A stretch of 64,000 bases of DNA from Paragonimus westermani (lineage: Eukaryota; Platyhelminthes; Trematoda; Plagiorchiida; Troglotrematidae). Each line of letters starts with the position of its first letter. The stretch's first letter is position 1. A program made the translations under genes and the position numbers. Positions 12,421-24,400 of this stretch are shown in pieces. The stretch spans positions 203,475-267,474 of the forward strand of contig QNGE01000134.1 of NCBI GenBank assembly GCA_008508345.1. The letters run 5' to 3'. The notes beneath the pieces are model-generated. The model did no database searches and was not told the origin of the DNA. It was given only the letters and a program-made list of their open reading frames with translations.

Positions 12421-13129
12421 GTTCTCTCGTCTAATACATGATACACTAGTACGTCGTGTGCTCCGTTAGGGATTCGTGTGTCATCGCGGCTCATGGGGTC
12501 AAAGCACAAAATGTGCATTGACTGTCATGTTAACCACATTACTGATCTCATGTTTTGGTAGGATTGCAAGTAGTTGATCACGAGATCGCGAGTTATGGAA
12601 AATTTGATTACCTCGTTGTTCCTTCTTTCAACAAATGATGCTGCATCTGACTAGTGGGTGCTTTAACTCAAATTGTTGTTCGTCGCAGCGTTTGCGTTGA
12701 ATAGTCTGGAGAAGAAAATTCCGTAGCTGAACAATATGGGTGGTTGTGTTGTCTCTGTTGCTTGAAAATGTCGTTGTGTACGTGACTGATTGTAAAGAGC
12801 ATCGGCTCATCGATCACGGTGGAATAAACCACACATTCACTTCCTAAGTAAACTTGTCACTCAGCCCGGCCTTTTTTCAATGCTGTAAGTGCGTAAATTA
12901 AAGCTGCGGTCTACGTTTGCGCTATCTAACTCTTATTGTCAAGTCACCAGTGTGCATTGAGTCGTATATCACTGCGATGTGTGTACTATAGCACTAGGTA
13001 CAATCCTGTGGCTTCCGGGTTTCAAAATGTCTCTATCTGTGTCTGATTTACGCCACACTTGCTTTTTATCACGTCCTTCGAACGTAAGTTCGTTCATCGT
13101 CCACTCTTCGCTTCATCCCCTTTTCGTAG

Positions 13130-13559
13130 GGTTTCACTTCTTATGTCACCTTCTAAATCGGCCGAGTCGGAAACCCAACGCAGCATCAAGGCGCGGTACG
13201 TGCGCTCGACCCGTCGATCAACTCAAGGTGTTTCAGCTGAGGAGGTGGAAGAAGCGAAGAAGTTGATTGAGAAGAACAACAGTGCTGCCGTCACCTCCGA
13301 AGCATCTGCGGTGGGCGGCAATGACCAGGTTGTTTCTACTGACCCCTCGCGTTCCGCATCGGACAGATCGAATTTGCGTGCGACGCGTGCTACAGCTCGA
13401 TCGTTTTTCGATCAGGATTTGGTGGAACCGGAAAGGCAACCAGCCTGGAAGCCTAGTGCTGCGACCACTAACACGATCGCTGCAACCCCCGTAGCCGACA
13501 GTGCCCTCTCATCAGCCACGCCTGTGATTCCGATTGGTAAGGCTGTGGATTCACTCAAA
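13130..13559 (+). CDS. PPP1R12A: MYPT exon with RRSTQGV inhibitory phosphorylation site
   Basis: Exon from acceptor ttttcgtag (ends 13129) to donor aaa|gtaagc at 13560: 430 nt, needing one base from the previous exon and ending in phase 0. The peptide includes RSTRRSTQGVSAEEVEEAKK. This matches the best conserved site of MYPT1, where Thr696 (here codon 13221-13223) is phosphorylated by Rho kinase/ZIP kinase to inhibit the phosphatase, and the preceding Ser695 (codon 13218-13220) is the PKA/PKG site that opposes it. The helix-like tail EEVEEAKKLIEKN also follows the family pattern. The rest (SRSASDRSNLRATRATA..., AATTNTIAATPVADSALSSA) is low-complexity linker. The ATG at 13059 is intronic. Confidence 0.85.
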
Positions 13560-16500
13560 GTAAGCGTCGGTCTATAACATCCGTATGTTTAGTTCATTGC
13601 TGAAAATGATCTGGGAGTAGCTTTCTGCTGTTGATCCTTTCCACCAAGTTACCGCTTTATACCCTCCTGCGATGGGAACACTTTTACAGTACATTACGTG
13701 GAAAAAACAGTGCATTGAATATCGGTCTGGTGTGGTAGCTAGGAGCTTGACCTGTTGTGTTGACACCTGCCTAAGTTGACGAGCTGTCAGCTGGACTACT
13801 TTGATATTGTATTCCTTCTCTGCATGGCCTAACAAATCCCACTTCAACGAGAGACATCTCAACCTATTTAATCGTGGTTCTCCACCGAATTCATCCAGTT
13901 CCATCACTATAGCTACTGTTTTGGTAAATCGCTGTTCGAGCGTTGTTACCGTGTGTCCTCATGATATGTCACATGTCTGTCAGTTTTCAGAAACCAATGT
14001 GTGCACTTTACGAAGATATGTTCCTTTCTTTCACGTGATTTTTCTGTTTTCCTTGCTACACCCGTGCATTGCAGACAGGCATTGTTGATCAGCTGACGAT
14101 GGCGGTGTGGTCTTTTGAGGTCGCCGCTTAGGGTCATTATGGTACCCGGGTTGCACACGCTTGTTTTCTTGAAATAGGGTTTGCCTTTCTATGCCTCGTT
14201 GAACTGTTGTGATGTTTGTTTTAACGAATATGGAGATTCGGGACAGTTAATCATCTGTGTTGTTGGATTTCAGAACGCCCAGTGCCCGTAATGACAGTTT
14301 CTATTACGAAAGTATCTGTATACTATCATAATGTACCACTTAAAAAACTGACAAATAGTGAACATTTGATTTTCGATTGCCACCTCTCACAAGCCAGGCG
14401 GTTCGCATGAATGAGGTAGCATGGCTGTGACGTACGCTGACTTGTTACACTCAAGGAATTGTGTGGCTATGTCGTTTTATGTTTGTTTATTCTTCGTTGT
14501 TATATTGTCTGGACTGAGTCGATCGTTTCTTTCGATTTCCTCATCATGCTGATATGGATTCTGTTCACATGTCAAACATTTCATTTTCAATTCAAGACAT
14601 TATTGTTATGGAAATGAGTGCAAAAAATTGCTCCTGGTCGATATGGTATTTGAAACAGTGAGTGTGAAATAATGTCACCGTTTTCCACTGACAATCTACA
14701 ACCGGATCAACATTGCATCAGCTCATTACTTAGATTGGTCGTAGTATGACGAATTCAACTTTGGATAGTTGCGTGCTTCTGATGTGTCCATCAAACGATG
14801 GCCGTGTTAGCCAGGTGTGTTGGTTTCAGCTTTTTGCGGTATTTGGTTTTCTTTCCCTCACGATTCAATTACTTTTCGAACCGCATTATTTCACGTTAAA
14901 TCACTTAAAATTGACGACGTACATAATTGTCCCACTTACACACGCACTTCCGAATTAAGGTGTTTTTTTAATATAATGGTGATTTTTTTATATACAGAAA
15001 ATCGTTTGTAACCATAACTCCCGCTCGCTGTTCATCTTATACCGCTACGATATAACAAGGTTATAGTCAATATCTGAACAGAAAACTGTATCGTAATGTC
15101 ATTAACAATGGGTTTTTGTATCTGGGCTGTTAGACAAACACGGCTCATCGTTCACTTGTTCCACTATGACCGGATCGCAGCCGATTTTTCTCCCTCCCGC
15201 CTTTCATTTCTGGTGTTGCGGATGTTGATGCAGCCACCCCTTAGAGGCAATAAGGAACCTACTCAGAGACAGCTTTCTTGTTTGGTAAGAAAACGCCAGC
15301 TGAAATATGACCTCCAAATTATCCAAACAAATGGTTTTGGCCCACTTTTTTTCATGTTCCCTAAATGCAGCTGTCCATCACTTCATTGCTGGTCACCAGG
15401 ACCAACTGTTGGCAAAAAAATCTCGCTTAACCTCTTCTGGTGTTTTGATGGATGCTTTATCGTTTGTAGACTAACCACAAACGGCTATGGGGAGAGGAAA
15501 GGCAACAGCTAATGCAATTAATTTACACACCTACCTGCAACAACAGTGATCCAACGGTGTCAAACCAGTTGCTCACTGTTTCACCGGTGGTCACTGGATT
15601 TCCGGTTTTACGTCGTTTCGGATCTCACTCCCAGTAATCCTAACGAGCGCAAATTGGATCTGGAAGTGAATTTCATTCACGCGTTTACGATACGGGGACA
15701 CGACGTTATTGAACTGATCCCGGCAAATGGCTATAGTGGGATTTGCACGTTTGTCCTGCAGGCTAGGCATTCGCCATCGACCGCACTTACTGTCTACTCG
15801 TTCTGTTCCACTTAGTTTGTGTTGTCGTCCGGATATTGAAGCATGACACATTTGACTTCCGGTGACAAACTGGTGACTGCTGTGCACTTGGCTGATGGTA
15901 AGGCTGAGCACAACCCAGCTCTTACGTCACCCAGAATGGCTGAGTGATGTCCAACCGACGATTGGTCTTAATAAAAGACCACAATATGTAATGCTGCATT
16001 TTCACTCACTATTCATGCTTGTCCGCCAACTACTCGCTGAAGACTTCCTTTGTAGACCTGTTCCGATAGTGCGGTGTACCTCATTCATCCGAGGAGTGTC
16101 GACGTCACATTCGTGTTGTCAACTGTGTAATGCTTCGTTTTCCATGTTAAACTGCACGCGAGCGTGAACAGGAATAGCAAGCAGTTGGTGCGTTCGTCTG
16201 GATATGCCCAACCTGTGGACCAAGTGCTTAAACCCCTATCTACACCATTTATCTCGGGCCCAGTGACTGTGATGAAACAGTGTGCCTGAAGCTTCTGGAT
16301 GGAATTGTAATTTCATTTGGTATGTGGCAGTATATGTGTGTAATGTGTGGGTAACGGTTTGTGAGGACATACGCCGCAACGAGGACCAGACAGCATTTGT
16401 GACGAGCGCCTTTCGATGCTCCAACCGTACTTTTAAGTCTGACAGCCAAGCAGCGCCTTCTATGCTTATGCAATTCCAACACGTTTGGTCAATGGCTTGA

Positions 16501-17571
16501 GCTGCAGGTCTCCAGACAAACGCACATTGTGCCTGCGTAGTGAATTGGCCGGCGGAGTGTGAAGATGTAGCAATTAGCTGGAATCCTGAAGTCGTGTTTC
16601 AACATGACTACAGATAACCATAGCGAGGGTCTCCAGAGTACATGCAAGAACAACCTACTGACTTGTTTGCGTATGTGTTCGAACATTAAAAGTGGCAAGC
16701 TTAAATGGTGTTCGGGGGCGAGTAGAGGTTTGCGTTCTTCAGACGAAGGAACCTTGGTGTGTGACACATTATCGTTCTGGCTATAGCTTCCATCTCAAGC
16801 GGCAAATGAGGTGCCTCTTTTACATGTGTGGAAACATGATTGGAGTCGGTGACCACTGAGGTGATTCGTACGCCTTCCTCAGGGTTTATCCATGGCTGAC
16901 GGGCAGCAAGCCAGACAAACGGCATGTAGTCCGGGAGCCCATGTACTCATGCTGCGGCACCTGAAGCTCTCTTGTGGCAAGTTAACATACGTCATGTTGT
17001 AGTACCGTCTAAGTGCTTGTGTGGTGTTTTACAGGAGAACCGGCTGCTAACCGTGAATCCACCAAGCTCTGGTAGTACTGCTGCTCATTGTCAACGGCTG
17101 CTTATTTGCCGGGAGAACCCTGCTTATTTCGCAGGTAGCCTTCACATAGAAGGTTGTTCCCCTATCTGCAACCTGAGGCGCGCCCGGTGGCGTTGAACTT
17201 GCTCACTCGTTAACCCGGGTATCGAGTGAAATTAAATGCTCAGCGTGACAAAACACATGTTACGGCTCAGTGTTCAATCTTTGTTTACCAACCATTCATT
17301 TTCCTTCTGGTACTGTGGCATTTCTGGACATTTTTGGTATATATATACATACATATGCGTCGTATATTGATCTTGCGAGATCTTTTGGCCTGTTGCTTGA
17401 ACTAAGAATTAATCGACACTTATAGGCCATGTCATTTGCTGAAGATTCACACACTGTCAAAAGCTGTCTGCATTTCTCGGGTTTTTCTCGAAAATAGTTG
17501 GCCTAAATTTCTACATCGTTGGTGATTGTTTGCTTTCTAACCGACTGCTTCTGATCTTCTGTCCTTCACAG
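13560..17571 (+). other. Intron (4.0 kb)
   Basis: Joins exon 13130-13559 to exon 17572-17680 with matching phase 0. Apart from decayed repeat-like sequence around 16900-17200 no gene, RNA or recognisable element is seen. Confidence 0.6.
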
Positions 17572-17680
17572 GCTTATCGAGGTTATCCAAATGAAACAGG
17601 TGCTGCACATCGAACCAATTCGTTTGGTGCTAAGAACTCGAATCTGCTCTCGCCATCTCCTCTTCTCTCCTCGGAAGCTG
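17572..17680 (+). CDS. PPP1R12A: MYPT exon, Ser-rich linker
   Basis: 109-nt exon between acceptor tccttcacag (ends 17571) and donor gctg|gtatgt at 17681. It reads in phase 0 as AYRGYPNETGAAHRTNSFGA followed by KNSNLLSPSPLLSSEA and ends with one base of the next codon, which fits exon 26586-27121 that begins with two bases. The composition (Asn/Ser/Pro) suits the disordered part of the family between the inhibitory site and the coiled coil. Placement rests on phase and strand rather than on a motif. Confidence 0.6.
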
Positions 17681-18044
17681 GTATGTTGCTGTGTGTATCC
17701 TCTATCGAACACTTCTGGCTCCCAACATGAGCTCTCCCTTTCCTGTTTTTTTCTTTCCCGTCCGTCATAGTTCAGTGTTGTCAATTGGTAGCCGATACTC
17801 AAACTCGTTGTTTTTTATCACTGTCACTTGGCTGCCAGTTTCTTTTCACCACGTGACTCCAAACCTTAGTTACGCCCTTCCGACGGTGTTGTGTGATAGT
17901 GTGTTCGGTGTCGAGATTGTTTGCGATTTATAAGAGATTTCACAGCTGCCTCACAAGTCTGACACGATCTCGTTGCAATTTCCTTCGTCATATTCTCAAC
18001 AACAATTACATATAATCTAATTTTCTCACAACCATTGAGATGTG

Positions 18045-18130
18045 ATCTTAGTGTAGTTCAGTGGTGGCTATATATACTACGCATTACACAGTTCTGGGTT
18101 CGAACTTCAGATGCTTCAAATGTTTCAGCT
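18045..18130 (+). repeat. tRNA-like sequence, possible SINE head
   Basis: A Pol III A-box-like block (tagttcagtgg, near 18055) is followed ~45 bases later by a B-box-like block (gggttcgaac, near 18100) with a weak T-arm. The acceptor and anticodon stems do not form cleanly, so this is not a working tRNA; a tRNA-derived SINE or tRNA pseudogene is more likely. Confidence 0.35.
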
Positions 18131-18721
18131 TCTGATTAGACATGACCATGTGTGATTCCCGAAAGACGATCGACTTACTGGAGTGTTGTGTAACCATGAA
18201 ACTCATGTTAGGGTTATCATTGTGTCTCGTTAAACGCTGCAGCGTTCGGAGACCGAAGTAAGCTGACCTAGTAAAAACTGCTTATTTTTTAATTCCAGCA
18301 AAGTTCGTGGACCAAATAACCTATTCTCTGAATGTTTGATGATAAGAAAAGGGGGCATGGCTATACTCTCCACAGGACTTTGTATGTCTCCACCATCTAT
18401 TTGACGATATCATACCTCAATCTGTGAAGTACGCTTATCGAAATTAACTTTCATCGCCCAGGAGATTCATTTGCATCACTATTCGGCTGCAACAGGCGTT
18501 TGTCTTAAATATTGTGCTGTTTGTCGAAATGGTGTTAATGGTTACGCCTAACTCCGTTTAGCAATACAAGACTATGCACTTGCTTTCACAGCTGATTTAC
18601 AAGATCCAACGAACATTACCTACTTTCCGACTTCGGCTATTTCTTCCTGCAACTGGCACCATGGTTGTCGTCACTCAAGTTTGATTTACCACCTCATGGT
18701 GACCGAAGGCAAAAAACACTT

Positions 18722-18800
18722 GCCTACATAGGTTGCTACAAGCGGCTTACGCTGCACCGCTTGTGATTTCACCGACACACCCGTATCCACTGTAACTCCA
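18722..18800 (+). repeat. Dispersed repeat, copy 1 of 2
   Basis: About 75 bases align to 20108-20183, with the block ccgcttgtgatt and a shared ccgtatcc end. Orientation is the same in both. The family is unknown to me; it may be part of a longer retroelement tail. Confidence 0.45.
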
Positions 18801-19169
18801 AAGGAATGTGGTCAAATGGCGTACAGTCAGAGGTCTTTGTAGCCCAATTGATTTCTAGTGCTTCACCATAGACCATAGTGGAAGTGGTGTTCCTGTCTTC
18901 CAAAAAAAAATTGGATGTACTTTCCACTGGTAACATCTGAGCTAAGGTGAACGTATACTACAAGACGATACAGACAGATATGAAGCCCACCAATGAGTAT
19001 TAGTACAATTTAGTTCTAATTCTGAAAACCCTGATGAGTTCATTAGAAGTAAGAGGTGTTTTGGTGAACAGTCTGTTTTCGGTTATCTAGCTGGTCATCT
19101 AGCCCGATTATATAGGGTTTTATATCATCATGGTTGTCGATCGAACAAAATCAAGGACAATTAGTTTCA

Positions 19170-19870
19170 TAATTACTTCACACGGTTGTGAATTGGAGGA
19201 CAGTTAGATGACCCAACTGACCTCCGGAGACCTCCAGTGGGTAACGGGGTCCCATGGTAGCCGTACGGCCTAGACAAATTTCTTCTGAGCGCACAACTGT
19301 GGAGTGCATAACCGAATTCCGTCCCCTTCCGCGGCGGCCAGAATACGAAATTTGACTCCTCTTGATTTACGACTGAGCAAACAGTAAATGGGCTGGGAAG
19401 GTACTCCAAATAAGACTTGGTGCCCTGAGTTAATGGGGTGCACCAGAATTGCACTCGAAATGGACTTCATCTCTTCCTTAATCAGTCATATGGGATGGTG
19501 CTCAATTATCCCCTGAGAAAGGTGCCTGGTGGTACGACCGAAGTAACGTGCTCCACTGGAACATGTGAAAGAGTGAACACAAAATAAAGTCACACATTTA
19601 AGTAACGTATCTTTGTCTTGTACGTGGACTTCAGGGTTGGATCTGATTCGCAGTTGTGCTGCACTGTAGGTCTCCTTAATCGCGTTACATATTCTACGAG
19701 TCGCCACTTCTGCCAACGCCTCGCCTTTGTAATCTAGCATCATGCAAACCAACTTCATAGCCGTGCGTGCTCAACTACGAATGAGGTTTCTCTTCTGTCT
19801 GAAAGGTACGTAACCGAAAAAACGAGTGTACTGTTCGTTCTAAGTTTTCTTCCTGTGAATGCCCCTGTGA
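19170..19870 (-). mobile_element. Penelope-like element copy 2, 3' fragment
   Basis: Minus strand 19870-19486 gives the linker remnant RQKRNLIRS, then AEVATRRICNAIKETYSAAQ and the GIY-YIG core CVHSFTCSSGARYFGRTTRH with a downstream EHHP. After a frame change 19470-19270 gives SSAILVHPINSGHQV and the tail ILAAAEGDGIRLCTPQLCAQKKFV. It corresponds to the endonuclease half of copy 1 and lacks the RT. Stops between frames show it is dead. Confidence 0.8.
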
Positions 19871-20107
19871 ACCGTCTGTCGACGATCCAATCCCATATTC
19901 AAGAAGGACATTCGTCTATCTTTCTTTGCCCCAAGTGTAAACTTGGGAGTAGGATGTGTCGTGTTTACCTCAGTAAGTAGTGATTACAAAGGACGCCTCG
20001 TCTACAGAGTTGTTTGTTACCAGCTGTGCGTTACGTGACACTTAATGATATGGTTGACGGCATCCTTTTCGGAATTAGCCCGTTACGGTCATTAAAGCTG
20101 AAGGACA

Positions 20108-20183
20108 CCTACGCATACCAATTGCTACGGATGACTTGCTCTACGCCGCTTGTGATTCCATTCACACTCTCCGTATCCCGTGT
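20108..20183 (+). repeat. Dispersed repeat, copy 2 of 2
   Basis: Diverged copy of 18722-18800 (roughly 70 percent alike by eye). No coding sense. Confidence 0.45.
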
Positions 20184-20649
20184 TAATTGGGAGGAGTAAG
20201 ACCGGAAAGCGTGTAAGTGGTAGCGTTTGCGCTTCATCTGACCAACGCTGCCCACCCAGATGGTAGGCTAGTACCAAGGTGAAACCGTTACGTCTCGGAA
20301 CCAAAAGTAAAGAGGACTCAGGAGTAAAAGAAGAGAGATATTAGGAATATAAGGCAAGGAGTGGTTCAATATAAAGGTACATACTGATACACTCTAGATA
20401 AGATTAAGTGGAAAGATCAGAAGATATCATCGGTGTTCGATGCACTGGTAAGGCTAGGGAAAAGAAACGATAGACGGCCACAATGACTCAGTTTTCTGAC
20501 AAGGAGAACGAGCAATTTACTAAACGAGGAAGGTCGTTGGTTGATATGAACGAAAAAAAAAAGTTTTACAACGTGCGTGTATCTAACGTCCTCTTCGCTA
20601 CCTCATTGACAGTGTGTGGCTTCTCAGTCCGGGATATCCAGCGTGTTGG

Positions 20650-21490
20650 CAGCCGCCTCCATCGAAACTTCATACAATCATACCACCATGATTTTTGGCA
20701 ACTACACTCTCTTCATGCACCGAGCACTTGAGTTCTCGGCAATGCAATTGTCGTCCCGTTGAATCTTTAGACGCCGGTTCGTACTCATCAAGACGGCTCA
20801 GTTTAAATCTCCATTCTCGCATGATCCAAGTTCGATTTCGCAAGAATGACTCGCAAAATGTCCTGACAACGCAACTTCTGACCACCAGGGTCTCTCTTAT
20901 CTACTTCCAGCCGTTTCTGAATCCCTTCGTTGGCCATCCTATTGACGCGTCCCGGTCACCGAAACTGACTTAGCATTTGCATGGCTTTAATCCGGTCCGT
21001 GTTTACCCGCTGAAACAGCTGAGTGTCTGAAACCATGTTTGGTCACTGAATATCCGAAGTGCGTCTTAAACAGCGCAAATAGAAACCGAACTTTTCGCTA
21101 ATCCACTGTCCAAGTTTTATTGCGACACGCCATCGTAGGTCAAATCATTGTACGATAGACGAGCATCTTGGTTTTTTCAGGTACGTCTTACAAGACATTC
21201 AAAAGTAGTGATAGCTTTTGCCACACGGGCTCATAAGTTACGATTCCAGGGCAGATCTGATGACAGTTTGCTACCCAAGTGGCAGAATTCTGTGCAACTA
21301 TCCATACCGTTTACACAGATACGGATTTCAATTGTAGTCCCCTCTGCCCTAATTGTGTTGATGTCCACACCAAGTTCACATGCGAAACTACAAAAACACA
21401 AGTGCACATTCTGCATCGTTAAAGTGTCCCCACTTCGAATTTCAGTTATTTGGAACCGGTCTCTCTTCGTTGACACGTCCCATATAATCT
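20650..21490 (-). mobile_element. LINE fragment, C-terminal RT region
   Basis: Minus strand 21476-21231 carries the segment ICVNGMDSCTEFCHLGSKLS, equivalent to the FxYLGS motif near the end of LINE reverse transcriptases. Around 21120-21060 a piece reads KVRFLFALFKTHFGYS. Minus 20960-20700 gives RMANEGIQKRLEVDKRDPGG followed by QKLRCQDILRVILAKSNL, the usual tail of these ORFs. The order along the minus strand is correct but stops and frame changes separate the pieces. It differs in sequence from the LINE tail at 11680-12420. Confidence 0.65.
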
Positions 21491-24400
21491 ATATACAAGT
21501 TTCCAGCTATCGCCTCCAGTTTATGGAATTTCTGGCGTCACCGACTACCTTTATTTCTCGCACGCGTGTTGTTTTTTCTGTTTCTCGCCATACAGTATAC
21601 CGTGCCATGCAATATACCACAATGTAAAGAGTGTAGCGGAGCTAAATTATGATTTTGAGAATAAACATACCTCCACAAAAGAGAAGGAAAGCTACAATCC
21701 ACCAACTTCATTCACTGGCCGGATTTATTAAAATTAAACCTTTTGTGATCAAGACTGTTCTCTTACGTCTAGCCGACTCAATCTCTGTTAGTTGATGTTT
21801 CGTTGTGTGCTATCGTTGACAACATACCAGTCTGAGGAGCCAGCACATTCATGTTTGTTCTCACCATGGCACAACATGTTTGGGTCATCTCGACCTACAG
21901 CACCGATAGTTCCTTCACGTACCACGTGCATGATTCAGTGGATATGGAGCTATTAGTCATTTATCTTTCGTACGCCCGCAAAAGGTTGCCAGGATGGCGA
22001 CAGTGTAACCGACATGCATAATCTGCAACTAAACTATTGAGCTACCCGTTATTACACAGGTGGTTTTTCTATCGTACATATTGGAGCCCTGTTTTTGGTT
22101 GATAACCTAAACACTCCGTTCTGTGGGCGCTGATTGAGACGATAAATAAAGAAGATGTGAATGGGCTGTCATTTTGTCCTCAAACGAAAACAGCCCACGA
22201 GATTAGGTTATTTCTGACTGGACCACGCCGCTGGAAGTGACGTTCGGTGACAGTGATGCAGCAGACCCTGAGAGAGTCTCCGTCCGAATTATGGAGAGAC
22301 GGTTAGATTCCTTTTTATTATCCATGAACACAGCTTGCGCCATTTTAGGCAGATAATTAGTCAAGTCTCACGAGCATTACAATGGGTCGTAAACTTTCGT
22401 GACAATAGACAATTCAATCGGAGTGACCCTAACGCCTGGTGGTTGCACCGCCATGACTTCTCAAGAAATGAGATAAACCTTTGCAGGTCGATTAGCGACT
22501 GATCGTCGGTGATAGTTTTGTGTGCGTTCTCAACGTCGAATGTGGGTTTATCGATTACTCTCATTCGACTTCGAATAATCCACATGTCACTTCATTACGC
22601 CGCTTACTCGTCAATGTCCATTTTCTGGCGAGATAGTGTTCATATATATACACACATTACTTCACAAGAATGTTTTTCGCGAGACAGATTCGTTAAACTG
22701 AACGGCGAACAGTGGCAATCTAGTTCCAATCGGAAATCACGGGGTGTGCTTGCTGGACATTCAGACGAGAATGCTAAGTTCTGGGACTACTTGGCGAAGA
22801 TGAGGGTTCCCTTACAAAGAAGTCGGGGTAATCTGAGTCTAACCCTTTTTGCTTCATCTATGCGAAGCAGGTAGTGACGACACATTGCAGACGTGTAACT
22901 CGTCGTTGCTTTAGGATATGAATGACAGACTCCATGTTGGCCCTGTGTGATTAACATCTTGGGTCGCCCTCTTTTGTTGAATTCTTGTAGAAGCAAACCC
23001 CTCAAGAAATGACAGACACCGCAACGTGATCTTTTAGGTCGTTTGGAAATTTTCCGTATATACGCAGGTGCGGTTGCTTTAAACCGAAATACTATCTCCT
23101 TCAAACTTCTCGCGTGTTCCATTTCTCGGTTTAATGGGATTTTACTGTCTGTTTCTCTATAAGAGCGGTCTAGTTTTTCATACATTCCCCAATTGTTGAT
23201 CTATCCAGGCTGTGACCAGATCGTAGAGTACATAAACGCCTCGACACATACGCCTTTTTTCTGGATGGTTTATCCTACTTACATTTGTCTCATAGGCTTA
23301 CGTGTTTTGTAGATAAATGTATTGCACAAACACAGGAAGGGTCTTATGTCTATATTGTGATCATTTTTGTCTCCTTCATTACCTCTGAAAGTGAGCGTCA
23401 CATGACCTTTTTTACTCTTATGACGTGTAGTTGGATACAATAATGAAGACTGGCACACACTGTAGGAAAATCTTCACTGAGAGGTTGAACGGCCTAATTG
23501 GTTTGCTACTGGGCGGTTACCGGAGAATATCACATGTTGACAGTGTAGCCAGTGGAAAAGGAAACCCATAAGAGCAGGTGGTAAGTTTACAGCAATTTCG
23601 ATGAGGCACTTCAGCGCAAAACAAGAAAAAGCAAACTTCTCCTCTCACTTAAGTGTAGTTGCCTCGCATTTCAATTAGCTTGGGTTATGAGATCACGTGA
23701 TTCCCGGGTATTTGACAGTCAAGCATCCGGAAATTGTTTGTCTATTTACAAAGTGCAAGCTGTGATTGCGAGAATGGTATAACACTTGAATTGAGACAAA
23801 CTGCCGTGAATCCATACCTTGTAAAATTGGATAGGAGCTGCAACCAGGGTATAAACATTCCACATTATCTGTACAATAGAAAAAAATTGATCGGACGGAA
23901 CAGTTGGCTTGTTCATGTAAATATAGAGGACAATAGGAAAAATGTTTGTTGCACAAAGCGCTAAGTTATTCGGTAGAATGAGATCATTTGCGTTTGTCAC
24001 ACTTTAGAACCATGTTAGACTGCGAGTCCTGACACGTAGTCAGCCGAGAGTAGAACACGTGACGGCAGCAGTGCGTAGCCTTATCGAACACGAATGAATG
24101 ATATAATAATTATGAGACAGATAAGACAAGCAGTCACCCAACGATTGTGTGGGTAACGCGATTGGATCGTTCGGGGCCAGAGTGAGAACGAGAGGGTCAC
24201 GCGTGCACAGGTAGACGGGTGGTTTGCGTACAACGGTAGGCGCGTGTTTAATCTGTTTCCAGCTTGTATGCACATCAAATGGCCTTTCTTTAAATCGGCA
24301 TGGAAACTGGATCATCTGTATGACTGCTGCAGTCAGAGTGTGCAAACATGGGTTGAGGTAGATATCAGATAGCCATTTTGCATGGCAGTTGACATCTGAT

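Larger units (their letters stand above)
3411..13129 (+). other. Large intron interval, probably with one unseen exon
   Basis: Between exon 2989-3410 (ends phase 0) and exon 13130-13559 (starts needing one base) the phases do not match, so at least one exon of length 3n+2 should lie here; none was recognised. The interval holds a Penelope-like fragment (7860-9345) and a LINE 3' fragment (11680-12420), both antisense. In 3411-7859, 9346-11679 and 12421-13129 no gene, RNA or clear repeat is seen. Confidence 0.5.
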
